The notes under the pieces are model-generated. The model was not told where the DNA came from and did not search any database. It saw nothing but the letters and a program-made list of their open reading frames with translations. The position numbers were made by a program, and so were the translations under genes. From Chelatococcus sambhunathii (GTDB lineage: Bacteria; Pseudomonadota; Alphaproteobacteria; Rhizobiales; Beijerinckiaceae), in assembly GCF_001418005.1 (NCBI RefSeq), contig NZ_LIOL01000014.1, positions 1 through 64,000 of the forward strand: 64,000 nucleotides of DNA, read 5' to 3'. Positions 36,197-44,850 of the stretch are shown in pieces. Every line of letters starts with the position of its first letter. Positions within the stretch are counted from its first letter, which is position 1.

Positions 36197-36282
36197 CGCA
36201 GGCTCGCCACCAGCACCGAAATGATGAACACGAACGCCAAGAGCGTCATCAGGACCGCGGCGGGTTGGTGCTTCACAGTCAT
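36193..36282 (-). CDS. 29-residue membrane peptide coupled at both ends
   Basis: MTVKHQPAAVLMTLLAFVFI followed by ISVLVASLR: almost wholly one hydrophobic helix. Its ATG overlaps the upstream stop (ATGA) and its TGA overlaps the downstream GTG start (GTGA), so ribosomes would pass through all three genes. GGAG lies directly before the ATG, too close to act alone, which fits coupling. No known role for a membrane peptide at this point in a tail operon. Confidence 0.6.
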   Translation of the reverse strand: MTVKHQPAAVLMTLLAFVFIISVLVASLR

Positions 36283-36935
36283 CTCCAATGACTCGCAATG
36301 GCGCCTGGCACGCGATCGGCCCAGCGTTGTGCAATCGAGGCGATGTCGAGCCGCTTGCGCAATGTGACCTGCGGGACCAGGACGAAGACCACGACGGTCG
36401 AGCGCCCCCTCAGCCGGGTGAACTGAGCGCCTGTTCGGGTACGGCCAATGTTCTGCCTGGCGAGACCCTTTCTGCTCAGCCGCGCGTTGTCGGCGACGAG
36501 CAGCGAAGGCTGGCCGCGCCGGTATACGAAGCGCAGCCGCATGCCGGTGCGCCGCTCCCAGCCGCCCGGCGTGATGCGCTGCATGGCGCCGGTGGCGCTG
36601 ATACCCTTGACGCCAGCAGCCGGCGTTGGAATGGCGAGCCAGAAGCCGCGGTGCGACCGGATCGTCACGCCGCGGTCGAAGGCATCGACGATGTTCGGCG
36701 CTTTCGACCAGACGAAGGACGCCGCTTCCAGGCTGGCGCCGCCCTCGGGATAGGTCCTGCCGCGCCAGGTATTGGCGAGGCGCTGCCCGAGACCAGAATC
36801 GACGACGTCGGCGCGCAGATCAGACTTGAGGCCGTCGGTCACCTCGCGCATGGCTCGGGTGACGGAACGCGCCGCATCGCCTTCAATGTCGCTTAGACCC
36901 TTGATGAGGTCGTCAGTCTTCAGCGTGAAGCGCAT
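36279..36935 (-). CDS. DUF6441 family minor tail protein
   Basis: A 218-residue protein with an N-terminal helical segment (GDAARSVTRAMREVTDGLKSD) and a basic middle. It matches the DUF6441 family of alphaproteobacterial prophages, in the position of head-tail or minor tail components. No enzymatic motif. Overlaps the next gene by ATGA. Confidence 0.78.
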   Translation of the reverse strand: MRFTLKTDDLIKGLSDIEGDAARSVTRAMREVTDGLKSDLRADVVDSGLGQRLANTWRGRTYPEGGASLEAASFVWSKAPNIVDAFDRGVTIRSHRGFWLAIPTPAAGVKGISATGAMQRITPGGWERRTGMRLRFVYRRGQPSLLVADNARLSRKGLARQNIGRTRTGAQFTRLRGRSTVVVFVLVPQVTLRKRLDIASIAQRWADRVPGAIASHWR

Positions 36936-36938
36936 GGT

Positions 36939-37274
36939 TCATGGCGGCGGCGCTGCCTCGCATGTCCACACGAGCCGCAGGCTGTCGAGGGTGGGCGTCG
37001 CGATGATCTGGAAGGTCTCGCTGGTCCCCGGGCCTGGCCCGGGGATCTCGACCGTGTCACCACTTACCGGCGCCGTTACGTCGGAGCGGCGCACGTCGAT
37101 CAGCAGTGTCGAGAGGATGGCTCGACTGTCGCCAAAACCGACGACCTCGTCCGGCCGGCGCGTGATGACGCGGACGAGAATTCCAGGATCAACACCGCCC
37201 ACGCGCCAGATGGCGTCGCGGGCGATGTTCGGATCGGCGAACAGCGCATCGGTTGCGGCGGCGAAGGCGTCCAT
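36939..37274 (-). CDS. head-tail joining protein (lambda FII-like)
   Basis: A 111-residue protein: MDAFAAATDALFADPNIARDAI, then a beta-rich segment with RPDEVVGF and SGDTVEIPG. It resembles the PF05354 head-tail attachment family (gpFII). It follows the major capsid gene as in lambda. Stop and next start are three bases apart. Confidence 0.8.
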   Translation of the reverse strand: MDAFAAATDALFADPNIARDAIWRVGGVDPGILVRVITRRPDEVVGFGDSRAILSTLLIDVRRSDVTAPVSGDTVEIPGPGPGTSETFQIIATPTLDSLRLVWTCEAAPPP

Positions 37275-37306
37275 CGTCAGCCCTCCTACGCCAAGGCTTC
37301 GGAGGG

Positions 37307-38329
37307 TTAATTGCTGGTGATGATCTTGACCGCAAGTCGCGGCCGCTTGTTCACGGGCAGCGGCGAGGCCTCGGTCTTCACGTCGATGGCGCTGCCGTCG
37401 GGCCGGGCTATTTGGCGGGCATAGATCGGCAAGCCAACCGTGTTGACGGTCTCGATCAGGTTTGCAGGCGCCCCGTAGGTTACGAACGTGTCCATCGTGC
37501 CGAGCGGGAAGGCGATGCCTTCATTCGCCGGGATCAGCGTCTCGGTCGCGCCGGTCGAGAGTGTGACCGTGGCGTTGTATTCCTCGAACACGATGCCGGC
37601 GAAGGGGAAGCGCCGTCGCGTGTCCTCGCGCAGCGGCTGCGCGCCGGTCGAGGAAAAGTACTTGTAGGCTTCCTCGACCTTGGCGTGGCCGATCAGCTTG
37701 TCGAAGAAGCCGGGGCTGACCAGGGCCAGTACCCCGGTCATGGTCTCGCCCTTGAGTTCGGTCTCGATGTCGCGCAGCACCTCGCGGCACTTGGCCTGCA
37801 CATTCGTGCCGGCCGTGCCGAGCACGAAGTCGACCGACTGCTGGGCGAGGCTGAACTCGGCGAAGTAATCGTAGAGTTGAATGCCGGCCCCATCCTTGAC
37901 CACACCGCGCAGCGCATTGACCTCCATGTACTCACGGGTCTGGGCGTGCTTTGCCCGCATGCGGGTGAGCTTGCGCTCCATGACGGTCGCGAGCGGGTCG
38001 GCGGCATCCGCGACGCCAAAGCCGCGCACGCCCTGGATGTCCTGAGGCGTGATCACGTCGTCGTGGGGAATCCACGGCACCGTGAACGAGCGCATGGAGC
38101 GACTGTCGCGGTTAGCCACGGTGGCCGGCCCGCCGAGCGGCACCGTCGGCAAGAGGTTCAGCACGCCCTCGGCTTGCTCGATGACGACGCTGCGCTGGGT
38201 GATGCCCTCGAAGCGGAACAGGCCGAGCTGGCCGAGACGGGTGTAGATGTTGGGCAGGATGTTGATGGCTTGCGTCATCTCGGCGAGCGTGTAGCCGCCC
38301 GCGTCGAAGGGATTGATCATCGGGGCCAT
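37307..38329 (-). CDS. major capsid protein (lambda gpE family)
   Basis: A 340-residue protein matching PF03864. Typical features are INPFDAGGYTLAEMTQAIN at the start, PTVPLGGPA and WIPHDDVITPQDIQGVRGFG in the first third, and the conserved DNAL-type helix replaced by YMEVNALRG. It forms the HK97-fold shell, stabilised by the gpD-like protein encoded upstream. Confidence 0.93.
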   Translation of the reverse strand: MAPMINPFDAGGYTLAEMTQAINILPNIYTRLGQLGLFRFEGITQRSVVIEQAEGVLNLLPTVPLGGPATVANRDSRSMRSFTVPWIPHDDVITPQDIQGVRGFGVADAADPLATVMERKLTRMRAKHAQTREYMEVNALRGVVKDGAGIQLYDYFAEFSLAQQSVDFVLGTAGTNVQAKCREVLRDIETELKGETMTGVLALVSPGFFDKLIGHAKVEEAYKYFSSTGAQPLREDTRRRFPFAGIVFEEYNATVTLSTGATETLIPANEGIAFPLGTMDTFVTYGAPANLIETVNTVGLPIYARQIARPDGSAIDVKTEASPLPVNKRPRLAVKIITSN

Positions 38330-38352
38330 AGAGTCGGGTCTCCTCAGAAAGG

Positions 38353-38387
38353 GACCGGGCCCCGATGGATTCCATCGAGGCCCGGTC
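38353..38387 (-). terminator. strong hairpin between gpD and gpE genes
   Basis: A long near-perfect inverted repeat: 9-bp outer stem (38353-38361 with 38379-38387), one C-A mismatch, then a 6-bp inner stem closing an ATT loop. It sits between the decoration and major capsid genes, both highly expressed. With no T run after it on the minus strand it may be a partial terminator or an mRNA-end stabiliser rather than a full stop. Confidence 0.6.
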
Positions 38388-38410
38388 AGGCAGGGAGGTT
38401 GGGGAAGAGA

Positions 38411-38800
38411 TCAGGCGGTGTCGCGCGGCACGATGCTGGCCGTGGCGAGCTGCGTGTGCTTCGCGTCCTTCTCGGCCGCCTGGTCGACGGATGGATCGAA
38501 CACGAGCGCGGCCTTGGACACGATCGCGGGACCTCGCGCGATGACGAGGCCCGGCTTGTCGGCGGCGGTGGCGTCGACCGCCTCGATCAGAACCGCGACT
38601 GCGGTTTCGGCGCCTTCGTCGCCCACGACCTGTGCCGCGGGAGAAAGCCGGTACTTGCCGGAGGCCGTGATCCTGCCGAGCACGGCGCCGAGCGCGTAGT
38701 TCGTGCCGGCTTTGAGCGTCACGGTCTCCCGTGTGTAGTTGCCGTTGAGCTCGTACTTGAGCAGGTCGCCGAGCGTCGGCGCCATCGTCAATGTGGACAT
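38411..38800 (-). CDS. head decoration protein (lambda gpD-like)
   Basis: A 129-residue protein matching the HDPD family: LGDLLKYELNGNYTRE near the start and the GTNYALGAVLGRIT core. It binds capsid three-fold sites after expansion. Located between protease/scaffold and capsid genes as in lambda. Confidence 0.9.
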   Translation of the reverse strand: MSTLTMAPTLGDLLKYELNGNYTRETVTLKAGTNYALGAVLGRITASGKYRLSPAAQVVGDEGAETAVAVLIEAVDATAADKPGLVIARGPAIVSKAALVFDPSVDQAAEKDAKHTQLATASIVPRDTA

Positions 38801-38820
38801 GTGTTGTGCTCCTTACGTGT

Positions 38821-39222
38821 TCAGGCACGAGTCGCCGCGGCCCGCTCACGTGCACGCCGCACGATCGGGCTGTCGCCAGCAGCGGGAGTGGACGGTGCTG
38901 CGGCAATGACGCTCGTTGCCTCGGCACGCGCAGCGAGCGTGTCGAGCACCGAGCGACGCAACGCATCGGGCGTAATGCCCTTTTTCAGCGCGTCGGCGGC
39001 GTCGACCGCAACATCAAGGCGAGCTGCTTGTGCCGCAATCGCGGCAACCTCGGCGAACTCCGCGCGCAATCGCTCGGCCGCGCCCGCTTCGGGCGTGGTT
39101 GATGCAGGCGCTGCCGGCGGCGCGGGATCCGGCGCAGCCTGTGTTACGGCCGGCGGAGCGTCGGCCGCTTGCTGCGGTTCGCTCGGCTGATCTTGGATCT
39201 GTTCGGTTTCGTTCGTCGCCAT
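38821..39222 (-). CDS. internal-start scaffold protein (lambda Nu3-like)
   Basis: ATG 39222 (MATNETEQIQDQ) lies in frame within the protease gene, preceded by AAGAGGAG with an eight-base gap, a better ribosome binding site than most genes here. The 133-residue product is exactly the acidic, helical scaffold part. Lambda makes Nu3 the same way from within C. Confidence 0.78.
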   Translation of the reverse strand: MATNETEQIQDQPSEPQQAADAPPAVTQAAPDPAPPAAPASTTPEAGAAERLRAEFAEVAAIAAQAARLDVAVDAADALKKGITPDALRRSVLDTLAARAEATSVIAAAPSTPAAGDSPIVRRARERAAATRA

Positions 39223-40107
39223 GGACAGGCTCCTCTTGAGTGTCGGGTTAATAAAAGCGCGCGTTGATGCGCTCCGATCGAGCTCAGCGGCCATTTCGGC
39301 GATGGCGAGGTCGAGCGTACCGAGACGATCGGCGAGACCTGCGCGGATCGCGAGCTCGCCGCGATAGATCGCGGCGTTGGTGCCCCGCACCGCCTCGGTC
39401 GTCAGGCCGCGATTGGCGGCAACCAGACCGCAGAATTCGGAGTAGAGGCGATCAACGTCCGCCTGAATCGTTGACCGGGCACGCTCCGAGAGCGGCTCAT
39501 GTGCATTCGCGTCAACCTTGCGGTCGCCCGCGAAAATGAAGGTCCAGGCGAGCCCCGCTTTGACATCGGCCTGGCTTTCATCGACATGCGCGGCAACCAC
39601 GCCAATCGAACCGACCTCGCCCGTGCGGGTGACATAGACCCGATCGGCCGTACTCGCGATGGCATAGGCTGCCGACAGCGCGCTTTCGTTCGCAACCGCC
39701 CACAACGGCTTATCGCCGGCCGTCCTGATCGCGCTGATCCGGTCGGCAAGATCGAACAGGCCGCCAACCTCCCCGCCCGAGGAGTCCACGTCGAGGATCA
39801 CACCGCGGACGGTTGGGTCCGACATCGCGCCGGCAATGGCGTCGCCAATGTCGCCATAAGACATGAGCCCGCTCGCGGCATCGAGATAGCCGGAGCGGGT
39901 CACCAGCGTGCCGATCACGGAAACGACTGCAATGCGCTCGACCGTGATCGAGGTGAGGGGCGCCGGATCGGACGTCTGGTCGATCGGTTCGATCGTCTCA
40001 CCGCTAAGGCGTGGCGCCAAGACGCCGAGGATCGCCTCGAGCTTGGGGCGCGCGATCATGAGCGGCGTCCCAAACACGCGAGATGCCACGTGTGGCAGGT
40101 TGAGCAT
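38821..40107 (-). CDS. capsid protease-scaffold fusion (S49 family, lambda gpC-like)
   Basis: A 428-residue protein. Residues about 55-280 form an SppA/S49 serine peptidase: LDVDSSGGEVGGLFDLA, then the nucleophile serine in ESALSAAYAIAS and the RTGEVGSIGVV box. The C-terminal 130 residues are Ala/Pro/Glu-rich and act as scaffold. An internal start inside the same frame gives a separate scaffold protein. It processes the prohead and is then degraded. Confidence 0.92.
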   Translation of the reverse strand: MLNLPHVASRVFGTPLMIARPKLEAILGVLAPRLSGETIEPIDQTSDPAPLTSITVERIAVVSVIGTLVTRSGYLDAASGLMSYGDIGDAIAGAMSDPTVRGVILDVDSSGGEVGGLFDLADRISAIRTAGDKPLWAVANESALSAAYAIASTADRVYVTRTGEVGSIGVVAAHVDESQADVKAGLAWTFIFAGDRKVDANAHEPLSERARSTIQADVDRLYSEFCGLVAANRGLTTEAVRGTNAAIYRGELAIRAGLADRLGTLDLAIAEMAAELDRSASTRAFINPTLKRSLSMATNETEQIQDQPSEPQQAADAPPAVTQAAPDPAPPAAPASTTPEAGAAERLRAEFAEVAAIAAQAARLDVAVDAADALKKGITPDALRRSVLDTLAARAEATSVIAAAPSTPAAGDSPIVRRARERAAATRA

Positions 40108-40132
40108 GCGTACGTTATCCTTCGCGGGGCCC

Positions 40133-40187
40133 TTGACGAATCGAGTAGGCGGTCCGATATTCTGGCTAGAAAATCTAGCTAGGAGAG
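40133..40187 (+). promoter_or_regulatory. promoter and operator of the toxin-antitoxin pair
   Basis: TTGACG (40133-40138), a 17-base gap, then GATATT (40156-40161) make a fair sigma-70 promoter. Just downstream lies the perfect inverted repeat GCTAGA-AAA-TCTAGC (40165-40179), followed by AGGAGAG (40181-40187) as ribosome binding site. The repeat overlaps the expected start of transcription and is the likely site for autorepression by the antitoxin, as in other Phd-type systems. Confidence 0.75.
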
Positions 40188-40192
40188 ATGGG

Positions 40193-40450
40193 ATGGCTCA
40201 CCGCACGTGGTCGGTGCAGGACGCCAAGAACAGGTTCAGTGAGGTGGTCGAGGCTGCCCGCCGCAAGCCGCAGACCGTGACCAAGCACGGCAAACCGGCC
40301 GTCGTCGTCGTTGCCGCCGACGAATACGAGCGTCTGCGCAAGCTGGAGCAGCTGAAGGCCCCAAGCTTTGCCGAGCTGTTGCTCGCGATGCCTCAAGGCG
40401 ACGTTGAGTTTGATCGTCTCAAGGCGATGCCGCGCGCCGTCGAATTCTGA
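40193..40450 (+). CDS. Phd/YefM-family antitoxin
   Basis: An 85-residue protein: WSVQDAKNRFSEVVEAAR and PQTVTKHGKPAVVVVAADEY form the classic Phd/YefM N-terminal DNA-binding fold. The C-terminal tail (PSFAELLLAMPQGDVEF) would wrap the toxin. ATG 40193 is used because AGGAGAG lies six bases before it. It lies on the opposite strand to the surrounding head genes, and its stop overlaps the toxin start (TGATG). Confidence 0.92.
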   Translation: MAHRTWSVQDAKNRFSEVVEAARRKPQTVTKHGKPAVVVVAADEYERLRKLEQLKAPSFAELLLAMPQGDVEFDRLKAMPRAVEF

Positions 40451-40875
40451 TGTACCTGATCGACACCGACGTTCTCTCGGCGCTGGCCAAGCGGCGGCGT
40501 GATGCCAACGTGGAAAATTGGATCAGTCGCCAACGGAGCAGCGACCTGTTCCTCAGCGTCATCGGCATCGGCGAGATCGAGCGCGGGATCGCCTTGCAGC
40601 GCGGCAAGGACCCAAATTTTGCCGCGATGCTTGCCCGCTGGCTGGACCAGGTCCTGACCGTTTACGGCGACCGCGTTCTGCCTTTCGATCTTGCTTCCGC
40701 GCGGCGCTGGGGACAGCTGAGCGCAGCGCTCGGCCATCATGGCGCCGACCTTCAAATCGCGGCCATCGCGCTCGAACACGGCCTCACGGTGGTCACACGC
40801 AACGTATCGGATTTCGAACCGACGGGCGTATCGGTGCTCGATCCATTCAGTTCGTCACCGCGTCGGAGGCCGTAG
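40450..40875 (+). CDS. VapC-type PIN-domain toxin
   Basis: A 141-residue PIN domain: LIDTDVLS gives the first aspartate, IGEIERG the glutamate, GADLQIAAIAL and TRNVSDF the later acidic residues. All expected catalytic positions look present, so it should be an active RNase. The pair keeps the prophage or excludes other phages. Its last 29 bases overlap the end of the portal gene on the other strand. Confidence 0.92.
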   Translation: MYLIDTDVLSALAKRRRDANVENWISRQRSSDLFLSVIGIGEIERGIALQRGKDPNFAAMLARWLDQVLTVYGDRVLPFDLASARRWGQLSAALGHHGADLQIAAIALEHGLTVVTRNVSDFEPTGVSVLDPFSSSPRRRP

Positions 40876-42304
40876 ACAAGTTTACCGCCGGCAGGTTGAC
40901 GGAGGTCGCAAAGCTCAAACCCAGCGACTTCTCGCGCGCCCGGTCGGCCGAGATCTCGGCATCCACCTGCTCGGCGTCATAGCCGCGCTCGGCGAGTGCC
41001 TGCGTGCGGCTCTTGAGGCCCGCCTCGATCTGCTCGATCTCGGCGCGCGCATCCTTCAAGGGATCGACCCAATCCCACTTCGGCGGCAACCAGCCGCAGG
41101 CAAGATACTCGCGCCGGCGCTGGTTATAGTCTGGAAGGTCGATCGCCCCCGCAAGCACCGCGGTGTCCATCCAGCGCGCCCACACCCGGCGGCAGAGCTG
41201 CCAGACGATCACGGCATGCTGGTAGGCTTCGATGCGGCGACGGAATTCAAGGAGCGCAAGGCGCGAGTTCGAATAGTTCGCCTTGAGCATATCATTCGAG
41301 AGATACGCATAGGGCACGCCGAGCGCCGCCGACACTTGCAGCAGCGTGCGGTACTGAAATGGTTCGTAGGTCTGACCCGATTCCGCGGGTGAGGAGGTTT
41401 GAACTTCCTCGCCCGGTTCCAGCATGGTGATCTGGCCCGGCTGCAGGTCGATCGTACGCTCGTCATTCTCGTCGCGTCCTTCCGCGGCGTCGAGCGGCTC
41501 GGTCGGCGCTGGCGTCGTGATGAAAAGCGCGTGCATTGCCGCGACCTTCTTGCGGTCGAGCTCGGCGTCGTCGTACTGGTCGAGGAGGAACAGCTTCACG
41601 ATCCCGGCGGCGAAGCGCGAAATGCCCCGCATTTGCCCGGCATCGACCGGGTCGACGATGTGCACGATCTCGGAGGCCGGAATACGCACCGTCTCGCCCG
41701 CGAGCCGGGGGTCGGTCAAGTCGCCCGGGTGCCGGCGCAGAAAGTGGTAGGCCACGCGTCGGCCGATTGCGTCGAACTCGATGCCCTGCCGGATCACGTT
41801 GCCGTTCTGCGCAACCTCGTTGCGATTGATCGGCAGCATCTCGGAGGGGAGCATCTGCAGCTGCAGCGGCATCGTGAGCCCGTCCTGCGGCCGGCGCGGC
41901 CGGAACCGAAAGAACACTTCGCCTGCGATGAACACCTCACGTGCCGCGCGACGCTGCAGGCCATAGAAGTCCGTGAACGCCTCGGCGTCGGCTTCGTCCG
42001 TCCAGTGGAGCCAGAGCTTCTGGACCTGCGCCTTGAGGTCGGAATCCGAGATCATCGAGGACGGCTTGATGCCTGCACCCACGACGTTGCCGGCCCAGCT
42101 CTCGATCGCATTAGCGGCATAGCCGTTGTTGCGCACGAGCCAGCGGGCCCGCGCAGTAATGTCGGGTCCGGCCGCGGCAATCAGCGTGTTGAGATGCGCC
42201 CGGCTCGGCTGGAAACCTTTGAGACGTCGGTTCGCCAGTCCTGCCTCGAAGCCCCCGATGAACGCCCCGACCCGGCGTCGGAAGGCTTTCAGCGAAACGA
42301 CCAC
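40847..42304 (-). CDS. portal protein (lambda gpB family)
   Basis: A 485-residue protein of the PF05136 lambda portal family. FQPSRAHLNTLIAAAGPDI is followed by RARWLVRNNGYAANAIESWAG near the start, and VPYAYLSNDMLKANYSNSR in the stem region. It forms the dodecameric ring through which DNA is packed. Its 3' end overlaps the toxin gene convergently by 29 bases, implying the toxin-antitoxin insertion reached the portal's end. Confidence 0.93.
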   Translation of the reverse strand: MVVSLKAFRRRVGAFIGGFEAGLANRRLKGFQPSRAHLNTLIAAAGPDITARARWLVRNNGYAANAIESWAGNVVGAGIKPSSMISDSDLKAQVQKLWLHWTDEADAEAFTDFYGLQRRAAREVFIAGEVFFRFRPRRPQDGLTMPLQLQMLPSEMLPINRNEVAQNGNVIRQGIEFDAIGRRVAYHFLRRHPGDLTDPRLAGETVRIPASEIVHIVDPVDAGQMRGISRFAAGIVKLFLLDQYDDAELDRKKVAAMHALFITTPAPTEPLDAAEGRDENDERTIDLQPGQITMLEPGEEVQTSSPAESGQTYEPFQYRTLLQVSAALGVPYAYLSNDMLKANYSNSRLALLEFRRRIEAYQHAVIVWQLCRRVWARWMDTAVLAGAIDLPDYNQRRREYLACGWLPPKWDWVDPLKDARAEIEQIEAGLKSRTQALAERGYDAEQVDAEISADRAREKSLGLSFATSVNLPAVNLSTASDAVTN

Positions 42305-42308
42305 GAGC

Positions 42309-42521
42309 TCAGAGTCCCTTCGAGGCTGACGTCAGGATACGGCGGCGTCGGCCGCCTTCGCCGGCGGCGGCGATCCGACGTTCGAGATCCGTGATGGCGG
42401 CTGCCATCTCGGCGTCGGTGGCGTAGGTCACGCGGCGACCCTCGATCTCGACTGTGCGCACTCCACGAAAACGCGCCGCGAGCAGCACGTCGCGCTGCGC
42501 GATCATCTCTTCGAGTGTCAT
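42309..42521 (-). CDS. gpW-like head completion protein
   Basis: A 70-residue protein: MTLEEMIAQRDVLLAARFRG, then VTYATDAEMAAAITDLERRI. Size, two helices around a small sheet, and place between terminase and portal match gpW (PF02831), which seals the packaged head. Confidence 0.85.
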   Translation of the reverse strand: MTLEEMIAQRDVLLAARFRGVRTVEIEGRRVTYATDAEMAAAITDLERRIAAAGEGGRRRRILTSASKGL

Positions 42522-42636
42522 GGACGATCAGTCAGCTGTGGCCATGGCCCCGCGGTACTAATTCGGCGCGTCTGGTCAACGCTTCAGCCGTTTCGTAAAT
42601 TGCTCTGAACTCGTTGCGACGGGCTGGAGGCTTGCC

Positions 42637-42819
42637 ATGCTGGACACCGTGCAGAAACGCGCTGCCCTGATGCGGCATCTGGAAAGCGCAATTTCGCTTG
42701 CCCATGAGCTCAACGAGCCGACCACCGAATATCTGATCGAGCGTGCGATCGACGAAGCCCGCGCACAGCAGATCCCGTCATTGATGATCGGAGACGTCTC
42801 GCAACCGCCGGGCCGGTAA
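42637..42819 (+). CDS. 60-residue uncharacterised protein on the opposite strand
   Basis: MLDTVQKRAALMRHLESAIS and onward: a helical, charged small protein without membrane segments. TGGAGG with an eight-base gap to ATG 42637 supports translation. It sits antisense between terminase and gpW, in a gap of about 320 bases in the late operon. No domain recognised; probably another moron. Confidence 0.6.
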   Translation: MLDTVQKRAALMRHLESAISLAHELNEPTTEYLIERAIDEARAQQIPSLMIGDVSQPPGR

Positions 42820-42843
42820 ACGACCAAGCCCTAGGCCCGGGTG

Positions 42844-44850
42844 TCAGCCGAGATAGCTCGACCGGAACACGCGACGACCCCGGCGTTCGGACCGGCGCCG
42901 GATGATACCGGCAACGCTCTCGGTCTGCAGGTCAGTCGGCTCGTCCGTCCGCACCTCTTCGACGATGCCAACCTGCTGCTCGAGGTCGCGCCACATCGCT
43001 TCGGTCCAGCGATCGGCGCCGGCAATCCAGACGGCCGCGCGCGCATAGACCCGGCAGTCGAGCGCCTCGTTGCGCTCGCGCAGCTTCTGCCATTCGAGCC
43101 GAGTAAAACCACGCTTGGTTTTCACCGTGACGAGCTGCTCGGCGACGAGCTGCTTGACCCACTCGGCGTCTGTGCCGCGCGGCAGGTGGACAAAGCCCGC
43201 GGGGAATTTCATGCCAGCGGCAATTTCATCATCGGTCGGTGCCGACAAGCGCAAGAACCGATAGGTCTCGCTCTTGAAGGTGGCGACCGCGATCGTCCAC
43301 AGTCGAGCGCCGCGCCGAAGCTTCTTGCCGCCTTCGGTCACGTCGACATGCGTCGGGCCGATGACCGGTGCTGCGCGATTGAAGCCCTCGACGCCCTTGA
43401 TCGGCGCGACCTGGGCGTGACCGACACGGCGTGACCAGGCGTAAACTGCGGGCGCCTCGTAGCCGGTGTCGATTGCAAGTTTGGCAATGCCGAGGCGCGC
43501 TCCATGCGCATGCGGCCAGGTCCGATCGAGCAGAAGGGCAAGTTCGTCCCAGGTCTCCGCCTGCTCGGGTCCGCCTTCGATCACGATGTGGTCGACGAGC
43601 CAGCTTTCGAGACCTCTCCCCCAGGCCCAGACGTCGACTTCGATGCGGTCCTTCTGGACGTCGGCGCCCGCCGTCAGGAACAGGCCGCCGCTCGGCACAG
43701 TGCCGATCTGCCAGGGTTCGCGTCGTTCGTAGAGCCGCTGCCAGTCGGGAGCCTCACCGGTCTCGACCCAGGTCTCTCCCAGCACGCTGTTCTTGAAGCT
43801 GCGCTTGGCTTCGTCGGTGGTCGCGGCCTCCCAAAGCCGGGCGATGTTCTCCCAGGAGAGCCACCCGACCGGCGAATAGAGCGCCGAGATGTGGAACCCG
43901 ATCGTGTCCGGATCCTGCGGCTCGGCAGTGGGGCGCCACTCGCCAGCCGCGAGCATCGCCGTCTTGTGGTGCTCTTCGATCCCGCCATCACATGACTCGC
44001 ACTCGTAATGCGCCGTCTCAGGCTTGCCCTTCTCCCAGCGCAGCCGCTCGAACTTGAGCCACTGCATGGCCCCGCAGTGTGGGCACGGCACGAAATAGCG
44101 CCGCTGATCAGACGCCTCGTACTCGCGTTCGATGCGCGACAGACCGTGAATGGTCGGCGTCGACCCGAGCAGGACCTTGGAGCGCCAGGAGAACGTGCGC
44201 GTGCGCGCTTCGGCAAGGGCAACCGGATCGCCTTCCTCGTCGGCCGAGGGCGGATAGGCATCGACCTCGTCGAGGAAGAGATAGCGGGCCGGCATCGAGC
44301 GCAAGCCGACGGCACTGTTCGCTCCGGTGATGACCAGGAGCCCGGCCGGGAACTCCTTCGACAGCACCGTGTTGCCAGCATCGCGCGAGCGAGCGGGCTT
44401 CACCCGTTCGCGCAATGCTGGACTCTCGCCAATCAGCGGATCGATGCGCTGGCGCGAGAAGCGCTTGGCCAGCTCGACGGTCGGCTGAACGCTGAGCATC
44501 GGCCCGGGCGCATGATGGATGACGTAGCCGATCCAATTATTGCCGCCTTCCGTGAAGCCAACCTGGGCCGACTTCATCACCACAATGCGGCGCGCCGGAT
44601 GCGTGGGCGAGAGCGCATCAACAATCGCCCGCATGTAGGGCGTACGATCGGTGCGGTAGCGCCCGGGCTCCGCGGAAGCGCGCGGACTCAGGACGCGATG
44701 GCGGTCAGCCCATTCCGAGACCGTCAGCGCGGGGTCAGGCGTGAGCCCGTCGCGCCAGGCGTGGGCGATGTCTTCCGCGCCCTCGAACGCGAACAGATCA
44801 CCGGAACTCGGCTCGAATTTCGGCGAGCTCGGCGAGGTGACCGCGGACAT
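42844..44850 (-). CDS. terminase large subunit (lambda GpA family)
   Basis: About 668 residues from ATG 44850; the open frame runs 14 codons further. ATPase motifs: MKSAQVGFTEGGNNW as the Walker A variant of GpA-type terminases, then YLFLDEVDAYP as Walker B. The C-terminal nuclease part holds LTAGADVQKDRIEVDVWAWG. GpA terminases cut at cos sites, so cohesive-end packaging is expected. The start overlaps the small terminase gene. Confidence 0.92.
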   Translation of the reverse strand: MSAVTSPSSPKFEPSSGDLFAFEGAEDIAHAWRDGLTPDPALTVSEWADRHRVLSPRASAEPGRYRTDRTPYMRAIVDALSPTHPARRIVVMKSAQVGFTEGGNNWIGYVIHHAPGPMLSVQPTVELAKRFSRQRIDPLIGESPALRERVKPARSRDAGNTVLSKEFPAGLLVITGANSAVGLRSMPARYLFLDEVDAYPPSADEEGDPVALAEARTRTFSWRSKVLLGSTPTIHGLSRIEREYEASDQRRYFVPCPHCGAMQWLKFERLRWEKGKPETAHYECESCDGGIEEHHKTAMLAAGEWRPTAEPQDPDTIGFHISALYSPVGWLSWENIARLWEAATTDEAKRSFKNSVLGETWVETGEAPDWQRLYERREPWQIGTVPSGGLFLTAGADVQKDRIEVDVWAWGRGLESWLVDHIVIEGGPEQAETWDELALLLDRTWPHAHGARLGIAKLAIDTGYEAPAVYAWSRRVGHAQVAPIKGVEGFNRAAPVIGPTHVDVTEGGKKLRRGARLWTIAVATFKSETYRFLRLSAPTDDEIAAGMKFPAGFVHLPRGTDAEWVKQLVAEQLVTVKTKRGFTRLEWQKLRERNEALDCRVYARAAVWIAGADRWTEAMWRDLEQQVGIVEEVRTDEPTDLQTESVAGIIRRRSERRGRRVFRSSYLG

